A DNA stretch of 64,000 bases from Mycobacteroides abscessus ATCC 19977 (GTDB lineage Bacteria; Actinomycetota; Actinomycetes; Mycobacteriales; Mycobacteriaceae). This document shows positions 1-10,389 of the stretch, in pieces; position 1 is the stretch's first letter; each line of letters starts with the position of its first letter. The DNA lies in the NCBI RefSeq assembly GCF_000069185.1, contig NC_010397.1, forward strand, positions 2,728,001-2,792,000, in the 5' to 3' direction. Both the position numbers and the translations under genes were made by a program. Under the pieces are notes generated by a model. That model worked only from the letters and a program-made list of their open reading frames with translations. It was not told the origin of the DNA and searched no databases.

Positions 1-575
1 CGCACGGGCGTCCCGAACTGGTTCGCCAGGTTTTCACGGTTGAGCCGTTGCGCCAGATCGGGCTCTGCCGGAAAGCTACCCACCACCAGTCCTGCACAGG
101 GAACCGACTGTACGGCAAGAGCTTCCAGGGTAAGGGCGGTGTGATTCAGGGTGCCTAGATCGGCGGTGGTCACCACCAGCACTGGGGCATCGAGGACCAT
201 CGCGAGGTCGCGAAGAGTCTTGCCGTCGGCCGCCAACTCCACCAGCAGACCGCCAGCGCCCTCGACCAAGGTCAAGGCGCCGGGCCGATCGAGGGCAACG
301 ATCGCAGTGGCCATCTGCGTGTGGTCCAGCAGTTCCAATCCAGCCCGTGACGCCGAGGCCACCGGGGCCAGCGGCTCGGGATAGCGCACCAGGGTCTGGA
401 CCCGCGTCACGCCGGAGAGCCGCGCCACCTCGCCAGCGTCATGGTCATCGCCGGTCTGCACGGGTTTACACACCGTCACGTCGATGCCCTGACGGACAGC
501 CGCGGCGGCCAGCGCAGCCGTCGCCACCGTCTTGCCCACCCCGGTCGATGTGCCGGTGACCAGCAAAATCGTCAT
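1..575 (-). CDS. bioD: ATP-dependent dethiobiotin synthetase BioD (3' end outside window)
   Basis: The reading frame starts at the ATG at 575 and runs off the left edge, so about 191 residues are visible. Residues 8-16 read GTSTGVGKT, the P-loop of dethiobiotin synthetase, and an EGAGGLLVE segment typical of the family follows around residue 105. BioD closes the ureido ring of biotin from 7,8-diaminopelargonate, CO2 and ATP in the cytoplasm. Its ATG overlaps the bioF stop codon (ATGA, 572-575), so translation is coupled and it is the last gene of bioA-bioF-bioD. Compared with the roughly 226 residues of mycobacterial BioD, about 35 C-terminal residues lie outside the window. The identification is firm. 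Confidence 0.95.
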   Translation of the reverse strand, partial: MTILLVTGTSTGVGKTVATAALAAAAVRQGIDVTVCKPVQTGDDHDAGEVARLSGVTRVQTLVRYPEPLAPVASASRAGLELLDHTQMATAIVALDRPGALTLVEGAGGLLVELAADGKTLRDLAMVLDAPVLVVTTADLGTLNHTALTLEALAVQSVPCAGLVVGSFPAEPDLAQRLNRENLANQFGTPV

Positions 576-1717
576 CGCCGCGCCAGCGTCAGCACCCCGG
601 CAAGCACCTCGTGCACGCGTTCCATATCGGCCTCGGTGAGCGAGGCGCGGGCCGTCAGTCGCAACAGCGACTGACCTTCCGGGACGGAGGGCGGACGAAA
701 ACAACCCACCCGAACGCCCTGCTCCAAACATGACCGCGCGGCATTGAACGCGACCGTGGGATCACCGAGAACCACCGGCACCACCGCCGATTCCGGCTTA
801 TCGGGCACGCCGCACCACTGCCCCAGCGCCGCCGCATGCGCCAGGACAGCACGTATCCGCGCGGGTTCGTCGATCATCAGGCGCAGGGCCGCCAACGCCG
901 ACCCGACCGCCGCGGGCGCGAGCCCAGTGTCGAAGATGAACGGACGGGCGGCGTCAATGAGGTGCGCACGCACCGCCGCCGATCCGAGCACGGCCCCGCC
1001 CTGACTACCCAGCGCCTTGGAAAGCGTCACGGTCACGACGAGGTCATCCCGGCCCGCCAGGTTCATTTCGGCGACCAGACCGCGGCCACCCGACCCACGC
1101 ACACCAAGCCCGTGCGCCTCGTCGACCAGCAGCACTGCGCCGTGGCGGCGGCACACGCCATACAGTTCGGCCAACGGGGCCAGCGCACCGTCGGCGCTGA
1201 AGACCGCGTCGGTGAGCACCAGCGCACGTTCTTCGGGGCGCTGCGCCAGGGCCGCCGCCACCGCTTGCGTGTCGCGGTAGGGGGTCACCACCACCCGCGC
1301 GCGCGACAAACGGCAGGCATCGATCAGCGAGGCATGCGTGCGCGCATCGGAGACGATGAGGGTCCCCGGGCCGGACAGGGCGACCACCGCCCCGAGGTTG
1401 GCGGTGTATCCCGAGGAGAAGACCAGCGCCGACTCCGTACCCATGAAGGTCGCGAGCTCTTGCTCGAGTTCTTCATGCAGCTCGGTGTTACCGGTGACCA
1501 GACGTGAGCCGGTGGATCCGGCACCCCATATCCGCAACGCCTCGACACCTGCCTCGATGACCTGCGGATGCCGGGAAAGGCCCAGGTAGTCATTGGAAGC
1601 CAGGTCGATTTCGGGTTCTGCCGCGCTGCGCGTACGCAGCCGTCGACGCAGCCCGGCAGCTTCCCGTTGCCGCTCGACCTCACCCAACCAGGCAAGCGGT
1701 GATGATGCCTCGACCAC
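572..1717 (-). CDS. bioF: 8-amino-7-oxononanoate synthase BioF
   Basis: BioF is a PLP enzyme that condenses pimeloyl-thioester with L-alanine to give 8-amino-7-oxononanoate, the first dedicated ring-forming step of biotin synthesis. The protein is about 381 residues. It shows [10 protein letters not shown] near the N-terminus, [10 protein letters not shown] (the cofactor Asp/His region, about residues 199-208) and TLSKALGS with the Schiff-base lysine near residue 234. Two GTG starts are possible, at 1723 and 1717. I chose 1717 because the AGAGGAG ribosome site then has six bases of spacing; at 1723 it would abut the codon. The gene lies 30 bp after bioA, with a palindromic operator in the gap, and overlaps bioD by four bases. 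Confidence 0.95.
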   Translation of the reverse strand: MVEASSPLAWLGEVERQREAAGLRRRLRTRSAAEPEIDLASNDYLGLSRHPQVIEAGVEALRIWGAGSTGSRLVTGNTELHEELEQELATFMGTESALVFSSGYTANLGAVVALSGPGTLIVSDARTHASLIDACRLSRARVVVTPYRDTQAVAAALAQRPEERALVLTDAVFSADGALAPLAELYGVCRRHGAVLLVDEAHGLGVRGSGGRGLVAEMNLAGRDDLVVTVTLSKALGSQGGAVLGSAAVRAHLIDAARPFIFDTGLAPAAVGSALAALRLMIDEPARIRAVLAHAAALGQWCGVPDKPESAVVPVVLGDPTVAFNAARSCLEQGVRVGCFRPPSVPEGQSLLRLTARASLTEADMERVHEVLAGVLTLARR

Positions 1718-1730
1718 CGGCACCTCCTCT

Positions 1731-1747
1731 CCTGAACGGTGTTCAGG
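1731..1747. promoter_or_regulatory. BioQ-like operator palindrome between bioA and bioF
   Basis: The sequence cctgaac-ggt-gttcagg is a perfect 7-bp inverted repeat with a 3-bp centre. On the minus strand its core is TGAAC-ACC-GTTCA, which matches, from memory, the site of BioQ, the TetR-type biotin repressor of mycobacteria and corynebacteria. It fills the gap between the bioA stop codon and the bioF start. That position suggests bioF-bioD have their own biotin-controlled promoter or that the site acts as a roadblock. I found no second copy upstream of bioA. Confidence 0.65.
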
Positions 1748-3091
1748 TTAGCGCACCTGTCGGCCGGCTACTACCGCCGTCGCCGCCCGGACCATCGCAC
1801 GGGTGATTCGGCGGATTTCGCCCTCGTCGCAGATGTACGGCGGCATCGTATAAATCAGCGTTCGGAAGGGACGCAGCCAAACGCCCTCGTCCAGTGCCGC
1901 ACCCGTAGCAATTCGCATGCCCTGCTCACCCAACGGATGCTCCATATCGATGACGCCGATGGCCCCGCAGACCCGCACGTCGGCGACGCCCTCGAGATCC
2001 GCTGCGGGCGCCAGGCCCTCGCGCAGGCCCGCTGCTATCCGGGCGACCCGAGTCTTCCAGTCTCCAGACAGCAACAGCTCGATGGAAGCGACAGCCACAG
2101 CGCACGCCAACGGATTGGCCATGAAAGTCGGTCCGTGCATCAACGCACCGGCGGGGCTGTCGCTGATTGTCTGCGCGATCTTGGCCGTACACAGCGTGGC
2201 AGCCAGGGTGAGGTAGCCGCCGGTGATCGCCTTGCCGACGCACATGATGTCCGGACTCACCCCGGCATGGTCGGCGGCGAACAGCTCGCCGGTACGCCCG
2301 AACCCGGTGGCGATCTCGTCGAAGATCAGCAGCACACCATGCCTGTCGCAGATGGCGCGCAGCTCTGCGAGATACCGCGGATCGTGAAATCGCATCCCAC
2401 CGGCGCCCTGCACCATGGGCTCGACGATGACCGCCGCAAGTTCGGCAGCGTGTTCGGTCAGCTCCGCTTCGAAACGCCTCATGTACTCGCCGTCGTAGGC
2501 GCCGGGGACACGGTCGGCAAAGATCTGCTCGACCAGCACGTCGGTCCACAGTGAGTGCATGCCGCCCTCGGGATCACAGACACTCATCGGCGCGAAGGTG
2601 TCCCCGTGATAGCCGCCACGCCACGTCATCAACCGATGCTTGGCCGGCAGTCCGAGGCTGCGCCAATATTGCAGCGCCATCTTGATCGCCACTTCCACCG
2701 ACACCGATCCGGAGTCGCAGAAGAAGACCGTCTCCAGCCCCGCCGGTGTGAGCTCGACCAGCAGCTGAGCCAGCCGGGCTGCCGGCTCATGGGTCAAGCC
2801 CCCGAACATCACATGGCTCATCGAGGCCAGCTGGTCGGTCACCGCGCGGTCCAGCACCGGGTGACCGTGACCATGGATGCAGGACCACCACGAGCTCATC
2901 CCGTCAAGCACCTCGACGGATCGGCCATCGCGCACGACCGTGATGTTGGGGCCACTGGCACCTGTCACCACCAGCGGTCGCTGGGCCGCCGCGGGGATGC
3001 CGATCCCGCTATACGGATGCCACAAATGCGCGGCGTCGACGGCTTCGACCTCTTCTGGTGTCAACTTCGGCACAGTCAGCGAGCCTGTCAC
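1748..3091 (-). CDS. bioA: adenosylmethionine-8-amino-7-oxononanoate aminotransferase BioA
   Basis: BioA is a PLP class-III aminotransferase that uses S-adenosylmethionine as amino donor to make 7,8-diaminopelargonate. From the chosen GTG the protein is 447 residues. [10 protein letters not shown] near residue 22, [25 protein letters not shown] (cofactor Asp near 258) and [10 protein letters not shown] (Schiff-base Lys near 287) are the family signatures. The frame is open further upstream (ATG at 3112 and beyond). The GTG at 3091 lies nine residues before LTPEE, close to the start of the M. tuberculosis protein, so I prefer it, but 3112 cannot be excluded. It is first in bioA-bioF-bioD and divergent from the acyltransferase at 3188. 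Confidence 0.93.
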   Translation of the reverse strand: MTGSLTVPKLTPEEVEAVDAAHLWHPYSGIGIPAAAQRPLVVTGASGPNITVVRDGRSVEVLDGMSSWWSCIHGHGHPVLDRAVTDQLASMSHVMFGGLTHEPAARLAQLLVELTPAGLETVFFCDSGSVSVEVAIKMALQYWRSLGLPAKHRLMTWRGGYHGDTFAPMSVCDPEGGMHSLWTDVLVEQIFADRVPGAYDGEYMRRFEAELTEHAAELAAVIVEPMVQGAGGMRFHDPRYLAELRAICDRHGVLLIFDEIATGFGRTGELFAADHAGVSPDIMCVGKAITGGYLTLAATLCTAKIAQTISDSPAGALMHGPTFMANPLACAVAVASIELLLSGDWKTRVARIAAGLREGLAPAADLEGVADVRVCGAIGVIDMEHPLGEQGMRIATGAALDEGVWLRPFRTLIYTMPPYICDEGEIRRITRAMVRAATAVVAGRQVR

Positions 3092-3187
3092 AGGCCCCCG
3101 GCATTGGGCCATTCGCCTCTCGCGCACACGCCGTTGGCGCGCAACTGCCAAGACTCTCGGCAACCATGGGTACATTGGGGGCCGAAA

Positions 3188-5368
3188 ATGTTCTTCGTCT
3201 CAGCAACTAAGCCCACAAAAGATCCCGAGGTGTCACCCGCCGCGGCGATGGACGCCACCCCAAAACCCAAGGGCGACAAGGCGTTCTACCGCTACGACCT
3301 GGACGGATTGCGCGGAATCGCGATTTTTCTGGTCGCCGTGTTTCATGTCTGGTTCGGCCGGGTGTCGGGTGGAGTTGACGTTTTCTTAACTCTTTCGGGC
3401 TTCTTCTACGGCAGCAAGCTACTACGCACAGCGACCACACAGGGAGCTTCCCTCAATCCGGTGCCTGTCGTGAAACGACTGGTGCGGCGCCTGCTGCCCG
3501 CCCTGATTCTGGTGCTGGCCGCCTGCGCGGTGCTGACCGTGCTGGTGCAACCGGAAACACGCTGGGAGACGTTTGCCGAACAGAGCCTGGCAAGCCTGGG
3601 TTACTACCAGAACTGGGAGCTCGCCAACACCGCCGCGGACTATCTGGCAGCCAGCGAGTCGGTGAGCCCGCTACAACATCTGTGGTCGATGTCGGTACAG
3701 GGGCAGTTCTATGTCGGCTTTCTCGCATTGGTGTATCTGCTGGCAGTTCTGCTGCGCAAGCCGCTCGGCCGACACATCCGTACCGTGCTGATCGTGGTGA
3801 TCGCGGTCCTGTCCGCGGCTTCCTTCGGGTACGCGATCTATGCCCACCTCGATTTTCAATCGATTGCCTACTACAACACCTTCGCCCGCGCCTGGGAATT
3901 GCTGCTCGGCGTACTGGTCGGTGCGTTGGTGGCGGGCACCCGGTGGCCCAGGTGGCTGCGCCAGCTGCTGAGCTTCGTGGCCGTCGTGGCGATCCTGTCG
4001 TGCGGTGCACTCATCAACGGCGTGCGCGAGTTCCCGGGCCCGTTGGCATTGGTGCCCGTCGTTGCCACCCTGCTCCTCATCCTGTCGGCAGCGAACCTGC
4101 CGGCGGATGCCCGGCAGCCGGTGGCCAACCGGTTCCTCGCCACCCGCCCGCTCGTCGAACTGGGTGCGCTGGCCTACTCGTTGTACCTGTGGCACTGGCC
4201 GCTGCTTGTCTACTGGCTGGTCTACACCGGCGAGGCCAGGGTCACCGTCGCGGAGGGCGCCGCCATCCTCGGCATTTCCCTGGCGCTGGCCTACCTCACC
4301 AACAAATACATCGAGACTCCCCTGCGTTACCCGCGGGTCTCACCCACGTCGGCATCGCTGTGGACCCGGTTGCGGCGCCCCACGCTGGCGCTGGGCACCT
4401 CCATCGTGCTGATGGCGGTTGCATTGACCGCGACCTCATTCACCTGGCTGGAGCACGTCACGGTGCAGCGTTCCAATGGCAAGGAGCTCTCCGGACTGCG
4501 CCCGCGTGACTATCCCGGTGCCGGAGCACTGCTGTACGGCGATCGGGTACCCGACCTGCCGATGCGGCCCACCACGCTCGAGGCCTCCGACGACCTGCCG
4601 ATCACCACCGAGCAGGATTGCATCAGCGATTTCCGCAATCGCGCGGTGATCACCTGCACGTATGGCAATCCGCATGCCACCCGAACCATCGCCCTCGCCG
4701 GTGGCTCACACGCCGAGCACTGGATCACCGCACTCGACATCCTGGGGCGTCAGCACAATTTCAAGATCACCACGTATTTGAAGATGGGCTGCCCGCTGAG
4801 CACCGAGGAGGTCCCGCGCATCGCCGGGTCCAACGACCCGTACCCCGACTGCAAGAAATGGGTCGACGAGGTCATGTCGCGGATCATCCAGGAGCACCCT
4901 GACTACGTGTTCACCACGACCACCCGTCCACGTTCCGCCTTGGGCGACGGCGACGTGATGCCCGAAAGCTACCTGGGAATCTGGTCGGCGTTCGATGAAG
5001 CCGGCATCCCGGTGCTCGGTATGCGCGACACACCGTGGCTCATCGATAAGGACGGCACCACCTACACCGCCGCCGACTGCATCTCCGCGGGTGGAACCGC
5101 CGACTCGTGCGCCATGGATCGCAACCGCGCACTCGATGATGTGAACCCCACCCTGGCCATCGCGAACCGTTTCCCGCTGTTGAAGATCCTGGATATGACC
5201 CGCGCCATCTGCCGTCCCGACAAATGTCGAGTGGTGGAAGGAAACGTGTTGGTGTATCACGATTCTCACCACATCTCCGCCACCTACATGCGCACCATGG
5301 CCAAGGAACTGGGCCGCCAGATCGCGCTCGCCACCGGATGGTGGCGCCCGGCCCAACCGGGCCAGTGA
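3188..5368 (+). CDS. OafA-type membrane acyltransferase with SGNH domain
   Basis: This 726-residue protein has an N-terminal acyltransferase-3 domain ([19 protein letters not shown] near residue 37, then about ten membrane segments to residue 410) and a C-terminal extracytoplasmic SGNH hydrolase-like domain. The SGNH parts visible are GGSHAEHW with the likely catalytic Ser near 507, and HDSHH with Asp 692 and His 695. Such proteins O-acylate cell-envelope glycans or lipids. The ATG at 3188 is used because the upstream part of the open frame is antisense to bioA. M. tuberculosis has a similar gene (Rv1565c) beside treX, as here. The acceptor molecule cannot be told from sequence. In the usual acyltransferase pattern the first motif carries His; FH is present. 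Confidence 0.88.
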   Translation: MFFVSATKPTKDPEVSPAAAMDATPKPKGDKAFYRYDLDGLRGIAIFLVAVFHVWFGRVSGGVDVFLTLSGFFYGSKLLRTATTQGASLNPVPVVKRLVRRLLPALILVLAACAVLTVLVQPETRWETFAEQSLASLGYYQNWELANTAADYLAASESVSPLQHLWSMSVQGQFYVGFLALVYLLAVLLRKPLGRHIRTVLIVVIAVLSAASFGYAIYAHLDFQSIAYYNTFARAWELLLGVLVGALVAGTRWPRWLRQLLSFVAVVAILSCGALINGVREFPGPLALVPVVATLLLILSAANLPADARQPVANRFLATRPLVELGALAYSLYLWHWPLLVYWLVYTGEARVTVAEGAAILGISLALAYLTNKYIETPLRYPRVSPTSASLWTRLRRPTLALGTSIVLMAVALTATSFTWLEHVTVQRSNGKELSGLRPRDYPGAGALLYGDRVPDLPMRPTTLEASDDLPITTEQDCISDFRNRAVITCTYGNPHATRTIALAGGSHAEHWITALDILGRQHNFKITTYLKMGCPLSTEEVPRIAGSNDPYPDCKKWVDEVMSRIIQEHPDYVFTTTTRPRSALGDGDVMPESYLGIWSAFDEAGIPVLGMRDTPWLIDKDGTTYTAADCISAGGTADSCAMDRNRALDDVNPTLAIANRFPLLKILDMTRAICRPDKCRVVEGNVLVYHDSHHISATYMRTMAKELGRQIALATGWWRPAQPGQ

Positions 5369-5408
5369 CGCGCGCGATCCGGGCCCTCGACCGATAGGGT
5401 CTATCAGC

Positions 5409-7550
5409 ATGACCCTGCCACCCCTTCAGGTATGGCCGGGTAACCCATATCCGCTGGGCGCCACCTATGACGGCGCGGGCACCAATTTCTCGTTGTTCTC
5501 CGAGGTGGCCACGTCCGTCGAACTGTGCCTGATCGCCAAGGACGGGACCGAAACCCGGATCCCCCTGGATGAGGTCGATGGATATGTGTGGCACTGCTAT
5601 CTGCCGACAATCTCCCCGGGCCAGCGTTACGGCTTCCGTGTGCACGGACCGTGGGATCCGGAAAGCGGGCATCGGTGCGACCCCAGCAAGCTGCTGCTCG
5701 ACCCGTATGGAAAAGCCTTTCACGGCGAGTTCGGTTACGTCCCCGATACCGCGCCGCCGTTGCTCTCCTATCAGATAGATCCCGTGGACACCGAGACGCT
5801 CGTGCCACGGGACTCGCTGGGGCGCACCATGACCACTGTCGTCATCAACCCCTACTTCGACTGGGGTTCGGACCGCCGACCACGCACCCCGTACCACGAG
5901 ACAGTCATCTACGAGGCACACGTCAAGGGCATGACGCAGACTCACCCCGGGATACCCGAGGAACTTCGGGGCACCTATGCGGGGCTGGCGCATCCCGCGG
6001 TGATAGACCACCTGCATTCCCTCGGTGTCACCGCCATCGAACTCATGCCGGTACACCAGTTCTTCCACGACAGCCGGCTGATCGCGCTGGGGCTGCGAAA
6101 TTACTGGGGATACAACACCTTCGGGTACCTCGCACCGCATGCCGGATACGCGTCTTCACCACATGCCGGCGGAGCAGTGGCCGAGTTCAAGGCAATGGTG
6201 CGCGCACTCCACGAGGCAGGCATCGAGGTGATTCTCGACGTCGTCTACAACCACACCGCCGAGGGCGACCATATCGGACCGACACTGAGCTTCCGAGGTA
6301 TCGATAACCGCGCCTACTACAAACTCAACGACGACAACCTCGCCCGGTATACCGACTACACCGGAACCGGGAACAGCCTCAACGCCCGTAACCCGCACAC
6401 GTTGCAGCTCATTATGGACTCGCTGCGCTACTGGGTCACCGAGATGCACGTCGACGGTTTCCGTTTCGATTTGGCCTCCACCCTGGCGCGGGAACTGCAC
6501 GATGTCGACAGGCTCTCGGCCTTCTTCGATCTGGTGCAGCAGGATCCGATCGTCAGCCAGGTCAAGCTGATCGCCGAGCCGTGGGATATCGGCGAAGGCG
6601 GATATCAGGTGGGCAACTTCCCCGGGCTGTGGACCGAATGGAACGGAAAGTTCCGCGACACCGTCCGCGATTATTGGCGTGGACAGCCAGCCACCCTCGG
6701 AGAATTCGCGTCGCGCCTCACCGGTTCATCTGACCTGTACGAAGCCACCGGGCGCCGCCCCAGCGCGAGTATCAACTTCGTCACCGCTCACGACGGATTC
6801 ACCCTGCGAGACCTGGTCTCCTACAACGAGAAACACAACGAGGCCAACGGCGAGAACAATCAAGACGGCGAAACCTACAACCGGTCCTGGAACTGCGGTG
6901 TGGAAGGGCCCACCGATGATCCGCAGATTCTCGCGCTGCGCGCCCGGCAGATGCGCAACATCTTCGCAACCCTGGTACTGAGCCAGGGCACGCCGATGCT
7001 GTCACACGGAGACGAGATCGGCCGTACGCAGCAAGGCAACAACAATGTCTACTGCCAGGATTCGGCGCTGTCCTGGATGGATTGGGAACTCGCCACCGCG
7101 AACGCCGACCTGCTGCAGTTCGCACGTAGCGTGATCGCGCTACGTAAACAACACCCGGTGTTTCGGCGCCGGCGGTTCTTCGCCGGGCGTCCGATCCGGG
7201 AAGGCGAGGAAGTGCGCGATATCGCGTGGCTCACCCCCGCGGGCGAGGAAATGACCACTGCCGACTGGGACAGCGGATTCGGCAAGAGCCTGGCCGTATT
7301 CCTCAACGGTGACGCAATCCCCGAGCCGAACGCGCGCGGCGAGCGAGTATCCGGCGACTCGTTCCTGTTGTGCTTCAACGCATACGACGAACCACTGGAT
7401 TTCGTGACGCCCGACGGCGATTACGCGACCCAATGGACCGCCGTACTGGACACCGCCACACCCAATGGCCAATGCTCGACCGTGGTCAAGGCTGGCGAAG
7501 CAGTGCGCGTACAAGACCGCGCCCTAGTGGTGCTGCGTAAAAGCGGGTAG
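5409..7550 (+). CDS. treX: glycogen debranching enzyme TreX/GlgX
   Basis: This is a GH13 debranching enzyme of 713 residues with an N-terminal CBM48-like domain (VWPGNPYPLGATYDGAGTNF) and an (alpha/beta)8 barrel. The catalytic residues are visible as FRFD (Asp 354, nucleophile), LIAEPWD (Glu 390, acid/base) and TAHDGF (Asp 462). It hydrolyses alpha-1,6 branches of glycogen-like glucan. In M. tuberculosis treX lies in a treX-treY-treZ operon that makes trehalose from glucan. Here the next gene is ilvA on the other strand, six bases beyond the stop, so treY and treZ are not adjacent. It lies 40 bp after the acyltransferase and is probably co-transcribed with it. Confidence 0.95.
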   Translation: MTLPPLQVWPGNPYPLGATYDGAGTNFSLFSEVATSVELCLIAKDGTETRIPLDEVDGYVWHCYLPTISPGQRYGFRVHGPWDPESGHRCDPSKLLLDPYGKAFHGEFGYVPDTAPPLLSYQIDPVDTETLVPRDSLGRTMTTVVINPYFDWGSDRRPRTPYHETVIYEAHVKGMTQTHPGIPEELRGTYAGLAHPAVIDHLHSLGVTAIELMPVHQFFHDSRLIALGLRNYWGYNTFGYLAPHAGYASSPHAGGAVAEFKAMVRALHEAGIEVILDVVYNHTAEGDHIGPTLSFRGIDNRAYYKLNDDNLARYTDYTGTGNSLNARNPHTLQLIMDSLRYWVTEMHVDGFRFDLASTLARELHDVDRLSAFFDLVQQDPIVSQVKLIAEPWDIGEGGYQVGNFPGLWTEWNGKFRDTVRDYWRGQPATLGEFASRLTGSSDLYEATGRRPSASINFVTAHDGFTLRDLVSYNEKHNEANGENNQDGETYNRSWNCGVEGPTDDPQILALRARQMRNIFATLVLSQGTPMLSHGDEIGRTQQGNNNVYCQDSALSWMDWELATANADLLQFARSVIALRKQHPVFRRRRFFAGRPIREGEEVRDIAWLTPAGEEMTTADWDSGFGKSLAVFLNGDAIPEPNARGERVSGDSFLLCFNAYDEPLDFVTPDGDYATQWTAVLDTATPNGQCSTVVKAGEAVRVQDRALVVLRKSG

Positions 7551-7555
7551 CCGCC

Positions 7556-8815
7556 CTATGTCAGATAGCGGAAGGCCGGCGAGTCCGGCTCCAGCCGTTC
7601 GATATCCAGCCCGGAAAACCGCATCCGATCCAGCAGACCCGACAGGTCATCCGCGTAGCTGAGCTCGATGCCCACCAAAGCGGCACCCATCTCGCGGTTG
7701 TTCCGCTTGACGTACTCGAACAGCGTGATGTCGTCGTTGGGCCCCAGCACCTCGCCGAGAAAGCGCCGCAGCGCACCCGGTTCCTGCGGGAAGTCCACCA
7801 GGAAGTAGTGCTTGAGCCCCAGGTGCACCAACGAGCGTTCCAGGATCTCGCCGTACCGCGAAACATCATTGTTGCCACCGGAAATCAGGCAGACGACGGT
7901 GGCGCCCGGCTCGATCGCCATCTCCGCCAGCGCGGCCACCGACAGCGCACCGGCGGGCTCAGCGATGATCCCCTCGTTCTGGTAAAGCTCCAGCATCGCG
8001 GTGCAGGCGGCACCCTCATCGACTGTCGTGAGCGTGAGCATCTCCCCCGCCGCGGCAAGCACCCGATATGGAGCAGCCCCGGCTACCTGTACGGCACAGC
8101 CGTCGACAAAGGGATCCACATGGTCGAGCGGAACCGGACCGCCGGCCCGCAAGGCCGCGGCCATACAGGCAGCACCGGCGGGTTCCACCCCCACCACGCG
8201 AACCTCAGGGGCACGCTCGCGCAGGTAGGTGACGATCCCCGAGATGCAGCCGCCACCGCCGACCGGTACCACCACCACGTCGGGCGGACTATCCAATTGA
8301 TCGAGTATCTCCGCGGCGATGGTGCCCTGGCCCGCGATCGTTCGCACATCGTCAAAGGCCGGCACCAGGGTGGCACCGGTACGCGCGGCATCGGCCTTGG
8401 CCGCGGCCGCAGCCTCGTCATAGCCGTGCCCGACCGCGATCAGCTCCACAAACCCATTGCCGTGGTAGATGATTCGCTGCCGCTTCTGCTTAGGGGTTTT
8501 ACTGGGGATGTACACCCGGCCGTGCACGCCCATCGACTTGCACGCCAGCGCGAATCCCTGAGCGTGGTTACCGGCACTGGAACACACCACGCCGGCGGCC
8601 TTCTCCTCATCGCTGAGCTGCATCAGCAGGTTGAACGCACCGCGCACCTTGTAGGAGCGGACCGACTGCAGATCTTCACGCTTCAGATACACCTCGGCGC
8701 GGGTGAGGGCCGAGAGCCGATCGGCGTGCTGCAGCGGTGTGGGATGGACGACCTCGTCGATGCGCTTGGCCGCGGCATCGATATCGGCGGCCGTCACCAC
8801 CTCGGACGTGCTCAA
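7556..8815 (-). CDS. ilvA: L-threonine dehydratase, biosynthetic (IlvA)
   Basis: IlvA deaminates threonine to 2-oxobutanoate, the entry step of isoleucine synthesis. From the TTG at 8815 the protein is 419 residues. [11 protein letters not shown] carries the PLP lysine (Lys 56), SSAGNHAQG is the phosphate-binding loop region, and [11 protein letters not shown] follows. A C-terminal ACT-like regulatory part ([18 protein letters not shown], about 325-415) is of the short type. The TTG start overlaps the stop of the upstream gene as TTGA (8812-8815), which fixes the start and implies translational coupling. The open frame extends further upstream, but only antisense to or inside the previous gene. 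Confidence 0.95.
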   Translation of the reverse strand: MSTSEVVTAADIDAAAKRIDEVVHPTPLQHADRLSALTRAEVYLKREDLQSVRSYKVRGAFNLLMQLSDEEKAAGVVCSSAGNHAQGFALACKSMGVHGRVYIPSKTPKQKRQRIIYHGNGFVELIAVGHGYDEAAAAAKADAARTGATLVPAFDDVRTIAGQGTIAAEILDQLDSPPDVVVVPVGGGGCISGIVTYLRERAPEVRVVGVEPAGAACMAAALRAGGPVPLDHVDPFVDGCAVQVAGAAPYRVLAAAGEMLTLTTVDEGAACTAMLELYQNEGIIAEPAGALSVAALAEMAIEPGATVVCLISGGNNDVSRYGEILERSLVHLGLKHYFLVDFPQEPGALRRFLGEVLGPNDDITLFEYVKRNNREMGAALVGIELSYADDLSGLLDRMRFSGLDIERLEPDSPAFRYLT

Positions 8816-9249
8816 GAGACAGGTGTCAGCACGAAAACCGGGATCTGACGGTCGGTCTTGGTCTGGTATTCCGCATAGGGCGGGTAGGCCTCGACGGCAC
8901 GATCCCACCACGTGGCCTTCTCGTCGCCGATGACTTCCCGTGCCTGGTAGTCCTTGGTGACACTGCCGTCTTGCAGCTCGACAAGCGGGTTCTCTTTGAC
9001 GTTGTAGTACCAGACGGGGTTCTTGGGGGCGCCGCCGAGCGAGGCCACAAGGGCGTACTCGCCGTTGTGCTCCACGCGCATCAAGGCGATCTTGCGCAGC
9101 TTGCCCGACTTGGCGCCCAGCGTGGTCAGCAGGATCACCGGCATGTCCGCGATGGTGATGCCATCGGTGGTCCCACTCTCAATGATCTTGGCCACCTGCT
9201 TCTGCGACCAATCGAGTCCACTGGGTTCGTATTCACCGGTTAATGGCAT
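8812..9249 (-). CDS. deazaflavin (F420)-dependent nitroreductase-family protein
   Basis: The 145-residue protein has the compact split-barrel fold signature of the DDN family: [47 protein letters not shown] in sequence order, read here as [10 protein letters not shown] near residue 42 and [12 protein letters not shown] near residue 72. Members bind F420 (or fatty acids or menaquinone) and reduce quinones or nitro compounds. The gene corresponds in position to Rv1558, which also precedes ilvA. Coupling to ilvA through a TTGA overlap is seen. Substrate unknown. Confidence 0.88.
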   Translation of the reverse strand: MPLTGEYEPSGLDWSQKQVAKIIESGTTDGITIADMPVILLTTLGAKSGKLRKIALMRVEHNGEYALVASLGGAPKNPVWYYNVKENPLVELQDGSVTKDYQAREVIGDEKATWWDRAVEAYPPYAEYQTKTDRQIPVFVLTPVS

Positions 9250-9358
9250 GACGACAACTGTATCGCCGCGCCGGAACGTAGTTCCATCGCATATCGTCGC
9301 GCACTGAATGAGCCGCCGCCCGCTTGTTCATTTTTTGTGCCCGTAGGCATGTGTTCGG

Positions 9359-9388
9359 TTGACCGAACTTCTGCTTTAGGCCTATCCT
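9359..9388 (+). promoter_or_regulatory. sigma-A-type promoter giving a leaderless transcript
   Basis: TTGACC at 9359-9364 and TATCCT at 9383-9388 are 18 bp apart and match mycobacterial housekeeping -35 and -10 elements. The ATG of the following small gene begins at 9395, six bases after the -10, so transcription would begin at or next to the A of the ATG. No ribosome-binding site precedes the ATG, which fits a leaderless message. The transcription start is inferred. Confidence 0.7.
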
Positions 9389-9394
9389 GTACCC

Positions 9395-9595
9395 ATGACG
9401 ACATTCGAGCGCGCGGCACATGAGCTGCGGTCCCTGGATGTCGCCGCCTGGCCGGCCTACAAACTGCTCGCTCTTGGTGCGGGTGCCGTGGTCTTCATCG
9501 TCACGTTCCTGCTGATCGCATCGCTGTCGACCGCGGTGCTTTCTGCCGCCGCCGTGGCCAGCTTCGGATGGCTCACCGGCTCACTCATTCACTGA
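9395..9595 (+). CDS. small two-helix membrane protein, unknown function
   Basis: The 66-residue protein has an amphipathic start (MTTFERAAHELRSLDV), one strong hydrophobic stretch from about residue 24 to 50 and a second short one near 53-63, so one or two membrane passes. I do not recognise a family. The start is well fixed by the promoter six bases upstream. It precedes two larger membrane proteins on the same strand, and all three could form one locus for an unknown envelope function. Confidence 0.7.
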   Translation: MTTFERAAHELRSLDVAAWPAYKLLALGAGAVVFIVTFLLIASLSTAVLSAAAVASFGWLTGSLIH

Positions 9596-9628
9596 GCAAG
9601 ACCTCATCGCGGGGTGTAATACATCCCC

Positions 9629-10387
9629 ATGTCTTCGCCACGCGAATCCGCCGCCGGGCACCCGGGCGGCCACCGTATCGAGCGACTTGCCCTTGAAGTG
9701 TCCGACGATGTGCTGGCCGCCGAAAAGCACCTGCCGTCGTGGCTGCGTCCGGGTGCTCCAGAAAGCCGCATACCGGTCCTCATCGCCCTGGTGACGGCAA
9801 TCTGCCTTCAACTGGCGATCCCTGCCCAGTTCAACCTCACACCGCGCTGGCCCCTGCCGGTGTTGGAGTCCGCACTGCTACTCGTCCTGGTAATCCTCAA
9901 TCCGATAAAGTTCACGCGCTCAACGACTCTCGGGCGCTGGGCGACGTATCTGCTGATCGCCGCGATCACCGCCGACAACACCATTTCCGCAGCCCTACTG
10001 GATTACAAAATCGTGAGCGGACAGATGGGTGACAATCCGCGCGTGCTACTCGGCAGCGGCCTGGCGATCTTCATCACCAACGTGATCGTCTTCGGCATGT
10101 GGTACTGGGAGTTTGATCGCGGCGGCCCCTTTGCGCGCCGCACACCCGACCGTCCGCACCCGGATTTCATGTTTCCACAGATGGCCAATCCAGAACTGGC
10201 GCCCCCGGATTGGCGACCGAAATTTCCTGATTATCTGTACGTGAGCTTCACCAATGTGGTGGCCTTCTCCCCCACCGACACCATGCCGCTGTCGCGGTGG
10301 GCGAAGATGCTGATGACCCTGCAGTCGATGGTGGCGCTCTCCACCGTCGCGCTGGTGCTTGCCCGCGCCGTGAACATCCTGAGTTAG
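9629..10387 (+). CDS. conserved membrane protein, possibly DUF1345-like
   Basis: The 252-residue protein has a charged N-terminus of about 45 residues, then about four to five hydrophobic segments (near 47-66, 70-90, 105-125, 140-165 and 230-250). The segment DYLYVSFTNVVAFSPTDTMP near residues 200-220 resembles, from memory, the conserved stretch of DUF1345 membrane proteins; this is tentative. A TAATAC hexamer at 9617-9622, six bases before the ATG, could give a second leaderless start. It ends two bases before the next gene, which suggests co-translation. Function unknown. Confidence 0.75.
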   Translation: MSSPRESAAGHPGGHRIERLALEVSDDVLAAEKHLPSWLRPGAPESRIPVLIALVTAICLQLAIPAQFNLTPRWPLPVLESALLLVLVILNPIKFTRSTTLGRWATYLLIAAITADNTISAALLDYKIVSGQMGDNPRVLLGSGLAIFITNVIVFGMWYWEFDRGGPFARRTPDRPHPDFMFPQMANPELAPPDWRPKFPDYLYVSFTNVVAFSPTDTMPLSRWAKMLMTLQSMVALSTVALVLARAVNILS

Positions 10388-10389
10388 CG

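Noticed and set aside
2555..3187. Plus-strand extension of the acyltransferase reading frame over bioA
   Set aside because: It is antisense to bioA, encodes no domain, and the ATG at 3188 begins the protein at the expected place.
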